Shown: positions 1-8,545 of the stretch, piece after piece
Position numbering within the stretch: the stretch's first letter is position 1
How the letters are laid out: each line of letters opens with the position of its first letter
The notes under the pieces: model-generated
Told to the model about the DNA's origin: nothing
The model's database searches: none
The model's input: the letters and a program-made list of their open reading frames with translations, nothing else
NCBI GenBank assembly: GCA_023150895.1
Contig: JAKLJY010000058.1
Coordinates: 1-46,686, forward strand
Direction: 5' to 3'
DNA length: 46,686 nt
DNA from: Myxococcota bacterium
Lineage (GTDB): Bacteria; Myxococcota_A; Bradymonadia; UBA7976; UBA1532
Translations under genes and position numbers: made by a program

Positions 1-75
1 TGGAACGATGCAGCGAGAAACGACACGGTCGTCCGCGTTCACGGCTGGTCGAATCGTTTCGTCAGGACGCACCAT
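1..75 (-). CDS. 5' end of an unidentified gene running off the left edge
   Basis: An ATG at 75-73 opens a frame that stays open through 25 codons to the window edge, beginning MVRPDETIRPAV. The fragment is too short to assign to a family. The start is proposed because a TAGGGT -10 element lies exactly 8 bases upstream on the same strand, the spacing seen at several other gene starts here, so the transcript would begin at or within a base or two of the ATG. There is no Shine-Dalgarno sequence. It is transcribed in the same direction as the upstream MFS transporter but has its own promoter. Confidence 0.4.
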   Translation of the reverse strand, partial: MVRPDETIRPAVNADDRVVSRCIVP

Positions 76-83
76 GGCGCGGG

Positions 84-112
84 ACCCTAGCCGAAAGGGT
101 CGCCTCGCAAAA
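84..112 (-). promoter_or_regulatory. Putative sigma70-like promoter, leaderless arrangement
   Basis: Minus strand: TTTTGC (112-107), 17-base spacer, TAGGGT (89-84), then 8 bases to the ATG at 75. The -10 is reasonable for a high-GC genome; the -35 is weak. Confidence 0.4.
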
Positions 113-128
113 TCCGAAAGCGTCGCCT
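91..128. repeat. Pair of 15-bp direct repeats over a promoter (candidate operator)
   Basis: CCGAAAGGGTCGCCT at 91-105 and CCGAAAGCGTCGCCT at 114-128 match at 14 of 15 positions, and their starts are 23 bp apart, about two helical turns. One copy fills the promoter spacer and the other lies just upstream of the -35 of the leftward gene. That placement would suit a repressor or activator binding as a head-to-tail dimer; this is inference. Confidence 0.45.
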
Positions 129-139
129 GCCCCCCCGGG

Positions 140-1447
140 TCACGCGTCGAGATAGCGCGTCGACTCGACGCCCTCGAGGGCCCGCCCGTCGACCCGCGGA
201 AGGCGAAGGGCGAACAGGGCCGCGATGAGAAAGAACAGCCCGGGCAGCCCGAGCACGATGGCGTACCCGGCGGTCGGCAGAAGCTTGCCGGCCAGCACGG
301 GTCCGAGCATGCCCCCGATGCCCTTGCCGAGGTTCTGCGCGAACCCCGGGCCCGTCGTGCGCAGGTGCGTCGGATAGAGTTCCGGGGTCCACGCGCCGAG
401 GACACCGTTGACCCCGAAGGCCAGGCAACAGATCGCGAACGCCGGAAACAACCCCGCCGGGACCCCTCCCCCCGGCGACGTGCCGGCGACGACGGTCGCC
501 AGAGCGCCGAACCCGAGCAGGCCGAGCCCGGCACATCCCGCGAACACGCGTTTGCGGCCGAGGCGATCGGACAGCGCACCCGCGCCCATTACGCCGACGA
601 GCGCCGTGACGTTCAGCGCGAGCTGATAGGGCAGCTCCTCCGCCTTCGAAAGCCCGAGCCCGCCGGCCTCCGCCGGCGATTGGAGGAACTGCATAAACAG
701 CGTGGCAAAGCTGTAGAAAGCGAAGTTCAGAAACGCGAACAAGACCGTCGTCAGCAGCGTGATGCGGCCGAGAGGCGCCGAGAGGACCGCCCGGAGCGGC
801 GGCCGCGTGAGCGCCGCGCGAAGGGTCGGATCACCGGCGATGGCGCCATCGGCCCGGGCGGCCTGGAGGTCACGAAACGCTTGCGACTCGGGGACGTGCG
901 CGCGCAGCCAGACCACGCCGAGCGCCGGGGCGAGCATCACGGCGAAGGCCCCGCGCCACGTCAACCCGGATTGGTAGAGCCCGATGGCCAGAAACGTGCC
1001 CAGATTGAACATCGCGGTGACCAGCCCGCCCCGCGCCCCGCGCCCCGCCCGGGGCCACGCTTCGGCCACCATGGCAAACCCCAGGGACCACTCGCCGCCC
1101 GTGCCGACCCCGGCCAGGAACCGCAACGCGAAGAGGCCGCCGATGCCATCGACGAGGGCCATGCCGCCCGTGGAGAGCGAGTACAGGAGGACCGAGATGC
1201 CGAGCGCGCGGACCCGCCCGACGCGGTCGCCGAGCTGCGAGAAGAACAGGCCGCCCGCCGCGCTGCCGAGCAGGCCGACCCCGATGGCCGCCCGGACCTT
1301 CTGGAGATCGACGCCGAGGGCGGCGGCGACCTCCGCCTGAAAGAAGATGAGCAGCACGATGTCCGCCGCGCTGAACAGAAACCCGAGGCAGGCGGCGAGG
1401 AGCGTCGCCGTGGCGGTCCGCTGCGGTGTTCGAGTCGTCGGGTTCAT
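140..1447 (-). CDS. Major facilitator superfamily transporter
   Basis: A 435-residue inner-membrane carrier with about 12 hydrophobic segments. The loop after TM2 carries the MFS motif (GDRVGRVRAL) and the equivalent loop in the second half reads SDRLGRKRVF. The stretch PELYPTHLRTTG followed by a Gly-rich helix resembles the aromatic-acid/metabolite:H+ symporter branch of the MFS. The substrate cannot be told from sequence. The ATG at 1447 overlaps the stop of the upstream flavoenzyme gene by four bases (ATGA), so the two are probably translated together. A link between the transported compound and that enzyme is plausible but unproven. Confidence 0.85.
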   Translation of the reverse strand: MNPTTRTPQRTATATLLAACLGFLFSAADIVLLIFFQAEVAAALGVDLQKVRAAIGVGLLGSAAGGLFFSQLGDRVGRVRALGISVLLYSLSTGGMALVDGIGGLFALRFLAGVGTGGEWSLGFAMVAEAWPRAGRGARGGLVTAMFNLGTFLAIGLYQSGLTWRGAFAVMLAPALGVVWLRAHVPESQAFRDLQAARADGAIAGDPTLRAALTRPPLRAVLSAPLGRITLLTTVLFAFLNFAFYSFATLFMQFLQSPAEAGGLGLSKAEELPYQLALNVTALVGVMGAGALSDRLGRKRVFAGCAGLGLLGFGALATVVAGTSPGGGVPAGLFPAFAICCLAFGVNGVLGAWTPELYPTHLRTTGPGFAQNLGKGIGGMLGPVLAGKLLPTAGYAIVLGLPGLFFLIAALFALRLPRVDGRALEGVESTRYLDA

Positions 1448-3057
1448 GGGGCGGCGACGTCGTCGAGCAGAACGCCCGGGTTCATCACTCCGGCGGGGTC
1501 GAGGGTGCGCTTGACGGCGGCGAGCGCCTGACCGAAGAGCATCGGTCGTTCCCGATCGTACCACGGCCGGTGCGTGCGCCCGACGGCGTGGTGATGGGTG
1601 ATCGTCGCCCCGCGGTTGAAGAGCGCCTCGCTCGCCGCGGCCTTGATCTCGGCCCACTGACTCAGCTCGCTGCCCGGCCGGACCGGCGCGATGAAGGTGT
1701 AATACGGGGCTGGCCCGTCCGGATAGACGTGGGTGAATCGGCAGCTCAGCCGGCCGCCACCACAGACCTCGGTCAGCGCCTCCGTCACGTCGTGCCGGAT
1801 GGCCGCGTGCACGCGGGCGAACCGGCTCCACGTGCAGGCCGTCTCGAAGGTGTCCACCATCACGCCGAGGCCGATGAGGGCCGACTGCAGATACGGCGCG
1901 TCGATGAAGGCCGCCTTCCACGCGCCCGCCGTCGGATCGCCGCCGGCCTCCGTGTCCCGGTAGATGGGCTCCCGCGGCAGCTTGCCACCCTGATCGGCCG
2001 CGATGTTCAGCGTGAACCGGAGCAAGTGTTCGACGGGCACGTCGGCCGATTCGAACGCCACGATCAGCACCGAGCTGCCGTCGAAACAGACGCCGTTGAG
2101 GCTTGCCTCGACCGGATCGAGCAGCCGGCAGTTGGTGGGGTACAGGTGACTCTGCGCGATGATGCGGACCGCATCGACCGCGCGCTCGAAGTCCGCGAAG
2201 TGGACCGTCGCCGTCGCGCGCCAGCGGGGCCGCGGTCGAATCCGCGCCCACGCCTCCGTGATGATGCCGAGCGCGCCCTCGGAGCCCTGCACCAGGCGCT
2301 CGGGCGACGGCCCCGCCCCGCTCGCCGGAAATCGGCGGGTCTCGAAGAGCCCCGCCGGCGTGACCATGCGAACGCTCTCGATGAGATCGTCGATGTGCGT
2401 ATACACCGTGGCGAAGTGCCCGCCGGCGCGGGTGGCCACCCAACCGCCGAAGGTCGAGAACTCGAACGACTGCGGATAGTGGCGCAACGTGAAGCCGTCC
2501 CGCGCAAGCGTCTCTTCGATGCGCGGCCCGAGCGTCCCGGCCTCGATCCGCGCCGCGCGCGAGACCGGATCCACCTCGGCCACGCGGTCGAAGTGACTCA
2601 TGTCCACGCTGACCGTGCCGCGAAATCGACTCGTTCGCGGGTGCTCGACGCCCCCGACGACGCTCGTTCCGCCGCCGTACGGAACGACCGCCACGCGCTC
2701 GCGGCTCGCCCAGGCGAGCAGCTCGACGAGGTCGTTCTCGGACTTGGGGTGCGCGACGCAGTCCGGCGCGTTGCCGAAGTCCCCCAGAAAGCCCCGAACC
2801 TGGTCACGCCAGGCCCGCCCGTAGGTGTGCAGCAGTCGGTCGCGGCCCGAGGTCGTGCAAAACGACCACAACGCCTCGGGGGGCGTGACGCGGGGCGGCG
2901 GCACGACCACGTCGTCGAGGTCCATCGGGCGCCGCAGCGTGGACGGCGCGAAACCGAGCGTCGACTGCACGTGGCCCCCGATGGCCCGCAGGCCCTCCTC
3001 CGGAGGGAACCGGTCGGCCCACCCCCACCCCCAATGGCTTCGTCTGCGCTCGGTCAT
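1444..3057 (-). CDS. FAD-linked oxidase, alkyl-dihydroxyacetone-phosphate synthase-like
   Basis: A 537-residue flavoprotein of the vanillyl-alcohol-oxidase/PCMH superfamily. The N-terminal FAD-binding domain carries the Gly-rich loop VVPYGGGTSVVGG (residues 125-137). The C-terminal half ends with HHHAVGRTHRPWY (about 488-500) and DPAGVMNPG, both typical of alkyl-DHAP synthase, which swaps the acyl chain of acyl-DHAP for a fatty alcohol in ether-lipid synthesis. Ether lipids are known in myxobacteria, but related oxidases of other function share these motifs, so the exact reaction is not certain. The ATG at 3057 is chosen because the protein family starts about here (Trp-rich MTERRRSHWGWGWADRF). 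An upstream in-frame start at 3120 would add 21 unlikely residues and overlap the promoter. Confidence 0.82.
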   Translation of the reverse strand: MTERRRSHWGWGWADRFPPEEGLRAIGGHVQSTLGFAPSTLRRPMDLDDVVVPPPRVTPPEALWSFCTTSGRDRLLHTYGRAWRDQVRGFLGDFGNAPDCVAHPKSENDLVELLAWASRERVAVVPYGGGTSVVGGVEHPRTSRFRGTVSVDMSHFDRVAEVDPVSRAARIEAGTLGPRIEETLARDGFTLRHYPQSFEFSTFGGWVATRAGGHFATVYTHIDDLIESVRMVTPAGLFETRRFPASGAGPSPERLVQGSEGALGIITEAWARIRPRPRWRATATVHFADFERAVDAVRIIAQSHLYPTNCRLLDPVEASLNGVCFDGSSVLIVAFESADVPVEHLLRFTLNIAADQGGKLPREPIYRDTEAGGDPTAGAWKAAFIDAPYLQSALIGLGVMVDTFETACTWSRFARVHAAIRHDVTEALTEVCGGGRLSCRFTHVYPDGPAPYYTFIAPVRPGSELSQWAEIKAAASEALFNRGATITHHHAVGRTHRPWYDRERPMLFGQALAAVKRTLDPAGVMNPGVLLDDVAAP

Positions 3058-3090
3058 GGCACTCTGCTCTCGTCTCGGTCTCGTCGCGCC

Positions 3091-3120
3091 AATCTGGGAC
3101 GGGCGCCCGCCCCTTGACAA
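3091..3120 (-). promoter_or_regulatory. Putative promoter for the AGPS-like/MFS pair
   Basis: Minus strand TTGTCA (3120-3115), 18-base spacer, CAGATT (3096-3091). Transcription would start near 3084, giving a leader of about 27 bases before the ATG at 3057. Confidence 0.4.
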
Positions 3121-3134
3121 GACGCTTGCGTCGG

Positions 3135-4901
3135 TCAGGGCGCGCCGATGCAGCGGTGGACCTCGTCGAGCGTCGTCAGACCCTGCAACACCAGCTCCGT
3201 GCCCGCCGAGAGCAACGTCTTCATGCCGTTGCGGACCGCGGTCTCCTGCACCTGCTCCACCGGCGCGCGGCGGCGAATGAGCTGACGCAGCTCTTCATCG
3301 ACGAAGAGCACCTCGTAAGCGCCGACGCGGCCCTTGTAGCCGCTGTTCATGCAGTGATTGCAGCCCCGGCCCTTGAAGTACCGCCCGTGGGCGATCTGGT
3401 CGGCCGAGAGGCCGAGCTCCTGCAACCCCATCACGTCCGGATCGCAGGCCGTCTTGCACTGCGGGCAGACCCGGCGGATGAGACGCTGTGCCAGCACGGC
3501 CTTGAGGCAACCGGCGATGAGGAACATCTCGACGCCCATGTCGTCGAGCCGGGTCAGCGTCTCGCAGGCGCTGTTCGTGTGCAGCGTCGAGAACACCATG
3601 TGGCCCGTCATCGCGGCCTCCATGGCCGTCTGCGCGACTTCACGATCCCGGATTTCGCCGACGAAGATGACGTCCGGATCCTGCCGAAGAATCGCCCGCA
3701 GCCCGTCCATGAACGTGACGCCGCCCCGCCGGTGGATTTGCACATGGTTGATGCCGGGGATGCTGGCCTCGACGGGATCCTCGAGCGTGACGACGTTCGT
3801 CTCGAGTCGATTGATCTTGTTCAGACACGCGTGAACCGTCGTCGTCTTGCCGCTGCCCGTCGGACCCGTGACGAGCACGAGCCCCTGGGGGAGGCCGATG
3901 GTCTGCAGCAGGCGGGCGTAGACGTTCTTCTCGAAGCCGAGGCGGTCGATGTCGGCGAGGTGCGACTCCTTTTTCATGAGTCGGATCACGCACTTCTCGC
4001 CGTAGATCGTCGGCAGCGTGTTCACGCGGTAATGCAGGACCTCGCCGGTGTATTCGAGGGCGATGTGGCCGTCCTGCGGGACCCGGACCTTGGAGATGTC
4101 CATCCCCGAGAGAATCTTGAGGCGACTGATCAACGCCTTGTGGAGGCGCGGGGGCGGGTTCAGTACGGCATGCAACATGCCGTCGATACGCATGCGGACG
4201 CGGAAGAACTCCTCGTACGGCTCGACGTGGATGTCGCTCGCGCTGCGGCGAACGGCCTCGATGAGCAGGAAGTTCACGAGCGCGACGATGGGCTGCGACT
4301 CGCTCTCGGCCTTGAGCTTGTAGACGTCGTTGCCACCGTCGTCGGCGTCTTCCCCCGCGCGCGCCGCGTTCTCCACCTGCGGGGCCATCTTCATGGCCTT
4401 CTCGTACAGGCCGCCGTTCTGGATGACTTCTTCGAGGAGCGCGTGGGTGCTGTAGTGCTTCTCGATGACGCGCCGGATCGCCATTTCGGTCGCGAGCATC
4501 GCCCGGACCTCGCGGACGCCGGTGACGAAGCGGATCTCGTCGAGCAGCCGCAGGTTGTTCGGCGTCGCGCACGCCACGACGAGGACGTGCCCTTCGCGCC
4601 GGACGGGCACGACCTCGAAGCGCTTCACGAAGTCGTCCGCGAGCAGCTTCACGATCTCCGGATCGATCTCGAGGTCCTTCGCCGTCGCGGCGGCGACCCC
4701 GAGCTGTCCGGAGAGGGCCTGCTCGAGCTCGCCCTCGGTGATGTAGCCGGCCCGCACCAGCGCGCTGCCGAGGCGCTCTCCGGTGCGCTGCTGGAGGCGC
4801 ACGGCCTCGTCGAGCTGCGCTTGCGTGATGCGACCGGCCTGGATGAGCAGGTCGCCGATGCGGACATGCGGTTTGCCCGCGGGCGTGCTGGGGTTTGCCA
4901 T
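3135..4901 (-). CDS. GspE/PilB-family secretion/pilus assembly ATPase
   Basis: 588 residues with the full layout of a type II secretion or type IV pilus extension ATPase. An N-terminal MshEN-type domain (about 13-150) is followed by a linker, the core with Walker A GPTGSGKT (346-353), the Asp box (about 370-380), Walker B with FVGE (413-416) and the His box (about 434-444). A tetracysteine zinc-binding site (C479, C482, C514, C517) is that of the extension-type ATPases, not PilT. No other pil or gsp genes lie nearby, so which machine it powers cannot be said. It lies 48 bases downstream of speA on the same strand. A possible -10 (GATACC) sits 6 bases before the ATG, so it may also have its own promoter. 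Confidence 0.9.
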   Translation of the reverse strand: MANPSTPAGKPHVRIGDLLIQAGRITQAQLDEAVRLQQRTGERLGSALVRAGYITEGELEQALSGQLGVAAATAKDLEIDPEIVKLLADDFVKRFEVVPVRREGHVLVVACATPNNLRLLDEIRFVTGVREVRAMLATEMAIRRVIEKHYSTHALLEEVIQNGGLYEKAMKMAPQVENAARAGEDADDGGNDVYKLKAESESQPIVALVNFLLIEAVRRSASDIHVEPYEEFFRVRMRIDGMLHAVLNPPPRLHKALISRLKILSGMDISKVRVPQDGHIALEYTGEVLHYRVNTLPTIYGEKCVIRLMKKESHLADIDRLGFEKNVYARLLQTIGLPQGLVLVTGPTGSGKTTTVHACLNKINRLETNVVTLEDPVEASIPGINHVQIHRRGGVTFMDGLRAILRQDPDVIFVGEIRDREVAQTAMEAAMTGHMVFSTLHTNSACETLTRLDDMGVEMFLIAGCLKAVLAQRLIRRVCPQCKTACDPDVMGLQELGLSADQIAHGRYFKGRGCNHCMNSGYKGRVGAYEVLFVDEELRQLIRRRAPVEQVQETAVRNGMKTLLSAGTELVLQGLTTLDEVHRCIGAP

Positions 4902-4949
4902 GAACGGGGTATCGGCAGACCCCCGCCCGAGCCTTACCCGAACCGGCCC

Positions 4950-6872
4950 TTACTCGTCGTCGTCGCCGAGATACGTGTAGGCGTCGAGGGAGTCTTCGTA
5001 GTGGCGCATCAGCAGACGCACCTGCGGCAGCGTGATCTGCCCGTTGCGCAGCGCCCGCTCGGCCTGCCGCCGCACGCTCTCCACCATCGTCTCCGGGTTG
5101 TACTGCACGTAGTGCAACACCTCCGTGATGGAGTCGCCCTTGACGACGTGGGCGACGTGGTAGCCCTCGCGCCCGAGCTGGACGTGCACGCAGTTCGTGT
5201 CGCCGAACAGGTTGTGCAGATCGCCGAGGATCTCCTGGTAGGCGCCGTTCAGGAACAGGCCGAGGTAATACGGCTGCTCCGGGCTGAAGGCGTGCAGCTC
5301 CAGGACGTGCTTCATGTCCTGGACGTCGATGAACTTGTCGATGGCCCCGTCGCTGTCGCACGTCAGATCGGCGATGGTGCCGCGGCGCGCCGGCTCCTCG
5401 TCGAGCCGGTGGATGGGCATGATCGGAAAGAGCTGGTCGATGGCCCAGCTGTCCGGCGCGGACTGAAACACCGAGAAGTTGCAGTAGTAGATGGCCGCCA
5501 TGATGCGCTCGAGGTCCTGCAGTTCCTCGGGCACCTGCTTCATGCCGCGCACCAGATTCAGGAACTTGCCGCAGCACGCCCAGAAGAGCCGCTCCGCCTC
5601 GGCCCGCTCGCGCATGCTCAGGTAGCCGAGCTTGAAGAGGGTGAAGGCCTCTTCCTTGGCCTGCGAGGCGTCGTGCCAGGCTTCCTGGACGTTCTGGGGG
5701 GTGGCGTTCTGCCACGCCTCGTACATGTCCCGCAGGACCTTGTTGGCATTGGGGGCCGGCGCGACGGCGTCTCCGATGGGAATCTCGCTCGTCCCGACGA
5801 CCTCGAACACGAGGACGGACTGATGGGCGACGACCGCCCGCCCGCTCTCGCTGACAATCGTGGGCGGCTCGAGGTTGGCGTCTTTGCACGCCTCCTGAAT
5901 GGCCCCGACGACGTCCGCGGCATACTCGTGAATGTCGTAGTTGCGCGAGGCGTGGAAGTCCGTTTTCGAACCGTCGTAGTCGACGGCGAGGCCGCCGCCG
6001 ACGTCGAGGTACTTCATGGGCGCGCCCATGCGGCAGAGCTCGACGAAGATGTGCGTCGCCTCGCGCAGGGCCGTCTTGATCGGCCGGATGCTGGAGATCT
6101 GGCTGCCGATGTGGAAGTGCAGAAGCTGCAGGCAATCCAGCATGCCGCGGGCCTGCAAGCGGTCGATGACCTCGACGATCTCCGTCGCGGTGAGGCCGAA
6201 CTTGGCCCGATCACCCGCGGAGTCCGCCCACCGGCCGATGCCCTTCGCCGTGAGCTTCGCGCGGACACCGAGCACCGGACGAATGCCGAGCTTGTCCGCG
6301 GCCTTGAACGCGAAGTCGAGCTCCTCGATGCGCTCGAGGACGATGACGACCGTCTTGTCGAAGCCCTTCGCCAGGACCGCCGTCTCGATGTACTTCTCGT
6401 CCTTGTAGCCGTTGCAGATGATCAGCCCGCCCGGCTCCTGGCTCGCCGCGAGCGCGATCAGCAGCTCGGGCTTCGAACCGGCCTCGAGGCCGTAGTTCCA
6501 GGGGCGCCCGAACTCGACGATCTCCTCGACGACGTGCCGTTGCTGATTGACCTTGACCGGATAGACGCCCCGATAAACGCCGGGGTAGTTGTATTCGGAG
6601 ATGGCCTTGGAGAAGGCCTCGTTCAGCCGGCGAATCCGGTCGGCGAGGATGTCCGAGAAGCGCACCAACAGGGGCATCGAGAGACCGCGGGCCTTGAGAT
6701 CGCCGACGAGGTCGTAGAGATCGATGCGCCGGTCGAGGCGCGGATCCGGCCGCACCTCGACGTGGCCCTGAGCGTTGACGAAGAAGTAGGGTTCTCCCCA
6801 CCCGTCGATCTGGTACAGCGCGGCGCTGCGCGCCGGCGTCCACGGCTCACCGTTGGCGAGTTCCTTGGTCAT
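4950..6872 (-). CDS. speA: Biosynthetic arginine decarboxylase
   Basis: 640 residues, the usual length for the PLP-dependent fold-III enzyme that converts arginine to agmatine and CO2 as the first step of putrescine/spermidine synthesis. The PLP lysine is K107 in YPVKVNQ. LHFHIGSQ (251-258), YLDVGGGLAVDYDGS (288-302) and SESGR (341-345) are PLP-site motifs, and CDSDG (505-509) holds the second-subunit catalytic cysteine. The ATG at 6872 gives a family-like N-terminus (MTKELANGEPWTPARSAALY). Longer upstream readings run into the divergent promoter region. No agmatinase or agmatine deiminase is adjacent. Confidence 0.95.
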   Translation of the reverse strand: MTKELANGEPWTPARSAALYQIDGWGEPYFFVNAQGHVEVRPDPRLDRRIDLYDLVGDLKARGLSMPLLVRFSDILADRIRRLNEAFSKAISEYNYPGVYRGVYPVKVNQQRHVVEEIVEFGRPWNYGLEAGSKPELLIALAASQEPGGLIICNGYKDEKYIETAVLAKGFDKTVVIVLERIEELDFAFKAADKLGIRPVLGVRAKLTAKGIGRWADSAGDRAKFGLTATEIVEVIDRLQARGMLDCLQLLHFHIGSQISSIRPIKTALREATHIFVELCRMGAPMKYLDVGGGLAVDYDGSKTDFHASRNYDIHEYAADVVGAIQEACKDANLEPPTIVSESGRAVVAHQSVLVFEVVGTSEIPIGDAVAPAPNANKVLRDMYEAWQNATPQNVQEAWHDASQAKEEAFTLFKLGYLSMRERAEAERLFWACCGKFLNLVRGMKQVPEELQDLERIMAAIYYCNFSVFQSAPDSWAIDQLFPIMPIHRLDEEPARRGTIADLTCDSDGAIDKFIDVQDMKHVLELHAFSPEQPYYLGLFLNGAYQEILGDLHNLFGDTNCVHVQLGREGYHVAHVVKGDSITEVLHYVQYNPETMVESVRRQAERALRNGQITLPQVRLLMRHYEDSLDAYTYLGDDDE

Positions 6873-6909
6873 TTCGAGTTCCACCCCCGAGGTCGGCGGG
6901 GCGCAACGG

Positions 6910-6925
6910 GCGCCCGAGCGGGCGC
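6910..6925 (-). promoter_or_regulatory. GC-rich hairpin at the start of the speA leader
   Basis: GCGCCCG (6910-6916) pairs with CGGGCGC (6919-6925). It lies directly after the predicted -10 at 6931-6926, so it would form at the extreme 5' end of the speA mRNA. A stabilising or regulatory role is speculative. Confidence 0.35.
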
Positions 6926-6954
6926 ACCCTACGGGATTCGGCGGGTCGTGAAAA
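6926..6954 (-). promoter_or_regulatory. Putative speA promoter
   Basis: Minus strand TTTTCA (6954-6949), exact 17-base spacer, TAGGGT (6931-6926). Transcription would start near 6919, about 47 bases before the ATG. It sits back to back with the promoter of the rightward gene at 6991. Confidence 0.5.
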
Positions 6955-6974
6955 GCCGGGAATCGCCGCCGTGG

Positions 6975-6983
6975 TGATAGGCT
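6975..6983 (+). promoter_or_regulatory. Extended -10 element, leaderless arrangement
   Basis: TGATAGGCT matches the extended -10 form TGnTAnnnT and ends 7 bases before the GTG at 6991, so transcription should begin on or beside the start codon. No clear -35 or ribosome binding site is seen. Confidence 0.45.
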
Positions 6984-6990
6984 GTCGGGC

Positions 6991-8457
6991 GTGTTCCCAC
7001 ACCGTCGACGATGTTTCCAGCGCCCTGCCGCCGGCCTCGGCGCCGCGGCGCTGCTCGCCACCCCCGCGGGCATCGCCGGCGCGTCCGGAATCGAGGTCAC
7101 GGGCGCGGCGGACGCGCACCTCGTCGGCGAGATCGAGCGGGGCCGCCCGACCCTTCTGCGACGGGGCGACCTGCAGTCGACGACCGACGCCGAACGCGTC
7201 GTCGCGATCGGCGGCCTCGAGGGCCGAGCCCGTTTCGGCGACTTCGTCGACGGCGGCTTGCGCTTCGACACGGGGGACCTGACCTTCACCCGCGGCGAAG
7301 GGTTCTCGGTCGGCGGCGTGACGCTCACGGACGAAGCGCGAGAGACGTGGTTTCTCCGGGAAGCCTGGCTCGGAATCGAAAGCGACGACGAGACCGGCGG
7401 CCGTGCGGAGGTCGGCAAACGGCGCCTGACGCTCGGCGACGGCCTGCTCCTGGACGGCTACGCGCTCGGACCCTCGTTTGAGGTCTTCGGCCCGGGAGCC
7501 GAGGCCCGGGCGGGGATCGGGTGGATCGGCGCCGAGGTCCGCCCCACCGGCGCACCGCTGGTCTACGTCGAGGCCAGCGCGGCGGTCGGCGCATCGGTGA
7601 ACGTCTCGCTTCTGTGGGCCCGCGACACGGGCTTTGCCGAGGAGGCCCGCGCCGAAATCGAAGCGCAGCTCGATCTGCGCGCCCTGCAGACCGCGCTCGC
7701 CCGCGAGCGCACCGGGCGCACGGCGCTCGACTGCCTGACCCCACCCCTGGCGGTGGCGCTCGACTCCACGCTGCACTGGCTCGGCGCCACGCTCGAAGCC
7801 GACTGGCCGGGCGGTCGCGGCGCCCTGACCTGGGTGACGGGCGTCGGTGACGTCGGGGTGACCGCGCGCTTGACGAACGAGACGTGCGTGGCGTTCCTCG
7901 AACGCCGCGGACGAGCGACGGCGCGAGCGCAGCGCCTCGACGTCCTCGGCCACGCGGCGAGCCTATCGGCCAGGCACCACGTCGGCGGACCGTTCTATCC
8001 GGGCGTTTTCGCCCTGTATCTGACCGGCGACGAGACCGGCGGCGACTACGACGGCTTTCTGGCCATCGCGCCCTACCCCGCCCGACCCGCGCTTTTCTTC
8101 GACGTCGGCGCCGCGCGCGGCGTGCGCACGCCTCGCGCCGCGACGCCGGGGGTCATGGGCCGCGGCCTGCGCGCGGCCGGGCCGACCTTGCTCTTCGCAC
8201 CGACCGAGGACCTCTCCGCGGACGTCACGCTCGCCTGGCTCGAAGCGGACGTGCCCAACCCGGCGACGGGAGGCACCACCTACGGGCAGGAGGTCGACGT
8301 GCGCGTCGACTTCGACGCGACGCGGGCGGTCTCGCTCTTCGGAGAACTCGCCGCCGCCCGCCTCGGTGATTTCTACCCCGACGCGGGCGGGCTCCACCTC
8401 CGCGCTGCCCTCGGCGTATCCGCCGCCGTGGAAACGGCGCCCTCCGGGCCCGACTGA
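6991..8457 (+). CDS. Predicted outer-membrane beta-barrel protein, unknown function
   Basis: 488 residues beginning at a GTG with an arginine-rich N-terminus and a hydrophobic stretch (GLGAAALLATPAGIAGAS, about 15-32) that reads as a signal peptide. The rest alternates polar and hydrophobic residues in short segments separated by Asp/Gly turns, as in a porin-like barrel. Segments such as RFDTGDLTF and YVEASAAVGASVNVSLLW are typical strands. I do not recognise a named family; alginate-export or phosphoselectin-type porins are possible relatives. It ends 88 bases before the sigma cassette and is on the same strand, but the cassette has its own promoter candidate. Confidence 0.7.
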   Translation: MFPHRRRCFQRPAAGLGAAALLATPAGIAGASGIEVTGAADAHLVGEIERGRPTLLRRGDLQSTTDAERVVAIGGLEGRARFGDFVDGGLRFDTGDLTFTRGEGFSVGGVTLTDEARETWFLREAWLGIESDDETGGRAEVGKRRLTLGDGLLLDGYALGPSFEVFGPGAEARAGIGWIGAEVRPTGAPLVYVEASAAVGASVNVSLLWARDTGFAEEARAEIEAQLDLRALQTALARERTGRTALDCLTPPLAVALDSTLHWLGATLEADWPGGRGALTWVTGVGDVGVTARLTNETCVAFLERRGRATARAQRLDVLGHAASLSARHHVGGPFYPGVFALYLTGDETGGDYDGFLAIAPYPARPALFFDVGAARGVRTPRAATPGVMGRGLRAAGPTLLFAPTEDLSADVTLAWLEADVPNPATGGTTYGQEVDVRVDFDATRAVSLFGELAAARLGDFYPDAGGLHLRAALGVSAAVETAPSGPD

Positions 8458-8465
8458 GCCGGTCA

Positions 8466-8494
8466 TTGCCCGCGGCTCGCGGCCCCCGCACAAT
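8466..8494 (+). promoter_or_regulatory. Putative promoter of the ECF sigma cassette
   Basis: TTGCCC (8466-8471), 17-base spacer, CACAAT (8489-8494). An inverted repeat CAACCCG (8501-8507)/CGGGTTG (8519-8525) follows at the expected transcript start. ECF operons are often autoregulated, but no distinct ECF-type promoter motif could be verified. Confidence 0.4.
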
Positions 8495-8545
8495 GCCGCG
8501 CAACCCGACGGCCCTGCGCGGGTTGTAGCGGATGAGGCCCCCGAC

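Noticed and set aside
8-3117. Long plus-strand open frames opposite the MFS and AGPS-like genes
   Set aside because: Arg/Pro/Gly-rich with no domain; the minus strand has conserved proteins with the expected motifs.
3114-6977. A very long plus-strand open frame opposite the ATPase and speA genes
   Set aside because: Opposite-strand shadow typical of high GC; composition is Arg/Asp/Val/Leu-rich without motifs, while both minus-strand proteins have complete families.
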